Positions 62,789 through 64,000 of a stretch of DNA of 64,000 bases are shown here, piece by piece. The stretch comes from Longimicrobiales bacterium. GTDB taxonomy: Bacteria; Gemmatimonadota; Gemmatimonadetes; Longimicrobiales; Gaopeijiaceae. How positions within the stretch are numbered: position 1 is the stretch's first letter; every line of letters begins with the position of its first letter. The position numbers and the translations under genes are program-made. The notes under the pieces are model-generated. The model searched no databases and had not been told where the DNA came from. It saw only the letters and a list, made by a program, of their open reading frames with translations. Where the stretch lies: NCBI GenBank assembly GCA_958295645.1, contig OY282361.1, positions 1,578,501 to 1,642,500 on the forward strand. The letters run 5' to 3'.

Positions 62789-62889
62789 GCCTCTCTCCAG
62801 CGGGATCGACAGCGACGCGGCGACCCGCCGACATCGTCTACCAAGACGACCTCGTGGCCGCGTTTCGCGACATCCACCCGCAGGCGCCC
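62789..62889 (+). pseudogene. Decayed HIT-family gene fragment
   Basis: RPADIVYQDDLVAAFRDIHP followed by QAP is the N-terminal motif of histidine-triad proteins (usual form: IPAD then VYEDD then AFRDI then P-QAP). The codons before it resemble a damaged CxFC-R-I-A start. The frame changes or degrades on both sides and no HxHxH follows, so only a remnant is left. The rest of 62663-63002 holds nothing else recognisable. Confidence 0.7.
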
Positions 62890-63002
62890 GCCCTCGCCGT
62901 TCCGTCTGGTTTCGTCGGCCTCCGGGCCGCTTTGCGCGCGTCGTCCATTCCCTCTAGCCTAGTTTTCATCGGCCGACTTCGTTCCTCCAGCCCTGCCCGT
63001 CA

Positions 63003-64000
63003 ATGCGTCGTCCTCGCCCTCGGTTGCGTCCTCCCTCCGCCGGTTGCGCCACGCCCGCCGAAGCGTTCCTCGGCGTTCTGCCCTCGCGCCGCCGCCGGCA
63101 TCGCTGGCCCTCGCGCCGCCGCCGGCATCGCTGGCTGGGCTCCGCGGCTTTCGTCCTCTTCGCTTTGCCGGCCTGCGCGCCGCGCGACTCCGGTCCCGCC
63201 GACCTGTTGCTCACGGGCGGCTCGGTTCTGGACGGCTCGGGGGCCGAGCCGTTCGTGGCGGACGTTGCGGTGGCGGAGGGGCGCATCCAGTTCGTGGGGG
63301 ACGCGGCGGGCCAGGGAACAGCGGCCCGGGACACGGTGAGCGCGGAGGGCTTGGTCGTCGTGCCGGGCTTCATCGACATGCATTCGCACGCGGAGTTGGA
63401 GGCGGACCACGGCAGGGACGCGCGGGCGTTTCTGTTTCAGGGGATCACGACCGTGGCGCTGGGGATGGACGGCGGGGGCAGCGCCGACGCGAGGGACAGG
63501 TTCGCGGAGTGGACGGCGGCCGGGGTCGGGGTGAACGCATTCCATTTCGTGGGCCACAACTGGGTGCGCCGCCAAGTCATGGGAATGGCGGACCGGGCGC
63601 CCACGGAGAGCGAGATGGACGCCATGCGCGCTCTGGTCCGCCGGGGAATGGACGAGGGCGCCCACGGGCTCTCCAGCGGGCTGTTCTACTTGCCGGGCAA
63701 CTACGCCGAGACCGAAGAGGTCGTCGAGCTGAACCGGGTCGCCGCCGAGTACGAGGGCGCCATCTACGACACGCACGACCGCGACCTGGGCGCCGCGTAT
63801 CCGCCCTTCGGGTACCTGGAGTCCATCGCCGAGGCCATCCGCATCGGCGAGGAGGCGGGCACGAAGGTGATCTTCAGCCATTTCAACGCCCAGGGCGTCC
63901 ACAACTACGGGCGAGCCCCCGAAGGAGCGGCTCTGGTGGAGGCGGCCCGGAGGCGAGGGGTCGAAGTCGCGGGCGCGCACCACTCCTACACGGCGACCCA
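63003..64000 (+). CDS. N-acyl-D-amino-acid deacylase-like lipoprotein (cut by window end)
   Basis: The frame opens at ATG 63003 and runs to the edge (332 codons seen). A long basic N-terminus, including a repeated PSRRRRHRW nonapeptide, leads to a hydrophobic stretch and lipobox LPAC (Cys58). The amidohydrolase core has ADLLLTGGSVLDGSG, FIDMHSHAELEA (HSH 127-129), GITTVALGMDGGGSA, GHNWVRRQVMG and SSGLFYLPGNYAE, the family of the gene at 27626. The substrate is likely an N-acylated D-amino acid. The catalytic end is outside the window. Confidence 0.82.
   Translation, partial: MRRPRPRLRPPSAGCATPAEAFLGVLPSRRRRHRWPSRRRRHRWLGSAAFVLFALPACAPRDSGPADLLLTGGSVLDGSGAEPFVADVAVAEGRIQFVGDAAGQGTAARDTVSAEGLVVVPGFIDMHSHAELEADHGRDARAFLFQGITTVALGMDGGGSADARDRFAEWTAAGVGVNAFHFVGHNWVRRQVMGMADRAPTESEMDAMRALVRRGMDEGAHGLSSGLFYLPGNYAETEEVVELNRVAAEYEGAIYDTHDRDLGAAYPPFGYLESIAEAIRIGEEAGTKVIFSHFNAQGVHNYGRAPEGAALVEAARRRGVEVAGAHHSYTAT
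63081..63134 (+). repeat. 27-bp direct repeat in the lipoprotein N-terminus
   Basis: Two adjacent 27-bp units (63081-63107 and 63108-63134), nearly identical, encode PSRRRRHRW twice, just before the signal hydrophobic segment. The duplication may have moved the true start or shortened the useful signal region. Confidence 0.85.

Overview
The window reads as chromosomal DNA of a high-G+C diderm bacterium. A TonB-dependent receptor, lipobox-bearing lipoproteins and a predicted outer-membrane barrel show the outer membrane. The style of the accessory genes (six-bladed propellers, choice-of-anchor B protein, exported D-aminoacylase-like amidohydrolases, CarboxypepD_reg proteins, paired winged-helix regulator and membrane protein) fits Gemmatimonadota or a relative best. 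That assignment is an inference from gene content only. No insertion sequence, prophage, CRISPR array or rRNA was seen.

1-15.6 kb is a housekeeping block on the minus strand. One run is infC-rpmI-rplT-pheS-pheT-(coiled-coil gene)-zapA followed by a molybdopterin sulfite dehydrogenase and its c-type cytochrome. A good promoter lies at 15614-15642 and infC appears to start at ATC. Downstream come rny, then folD-xseA-xseB-ispA-nadK with overlapping genes, then recN and the start of an unidentified gene.

15.8-22.2 kb is on the plus strand: a small membrane protein with a sodium:solute symporter, then a complete polyamine-type ABC importer (potA-potD-potB-potC). A HupE-like protein (minus) follows. 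23.9-29.4 kb encodes a run of five exported proteins: NHL propeller, lectin-like protein, creatininase-like lipoprotein, CarboxypepD_reg protein and D-aminoacylase-like hydrolase. It converges on a large M16 peptidase lipoprotein.

32.4-34.7 kb holds small genes: a membrane protein, a helix-hairpin-helix protein with a 180-bp internal duplication, and a VapBC-type locus whose antitoxin is intact, whose toxin carries an internal deletion, and whose operator-promoter is unusually clear. A tRNA-Ala(TGC) and a DUF4015 protein follow.

36.4-40.8 kb is notable: rpsN, folE2, rpmE2, rpmG and rpmB all lie within 4.4 kb and all are of the type that does not need zinc. mogA, a squalene/phytoene synthase and a MazG-like protein lie among them. 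rpmE2 and rpmG are divergent, with overlapping promoters inside an inverted repeat.

40.8-49.5 kb carries an outer-membrane protein, a regulator/membrane protein pair, an HExxH metalloprotease, a trypsin-fold protease followed by a solo copy of its own N-terminal domain, and a large secreted propeller protein. 49.5-54.8 kb is a metal-uptake operon (feoA-feoB-BtuF-like-permease-ATPase, minus strand). 54.9-61.3 kb has a dolichol-kinase-like protein, then a TonB receptor, beta-helix lipoprotein, small lipoprotein and orphan PhoB-type regulator in tight series. The window ends with a six-bladed propeller protein, a decayed HIT gene fragment and a second D-aminoacylase-like lipoprotein cut by the window edge.
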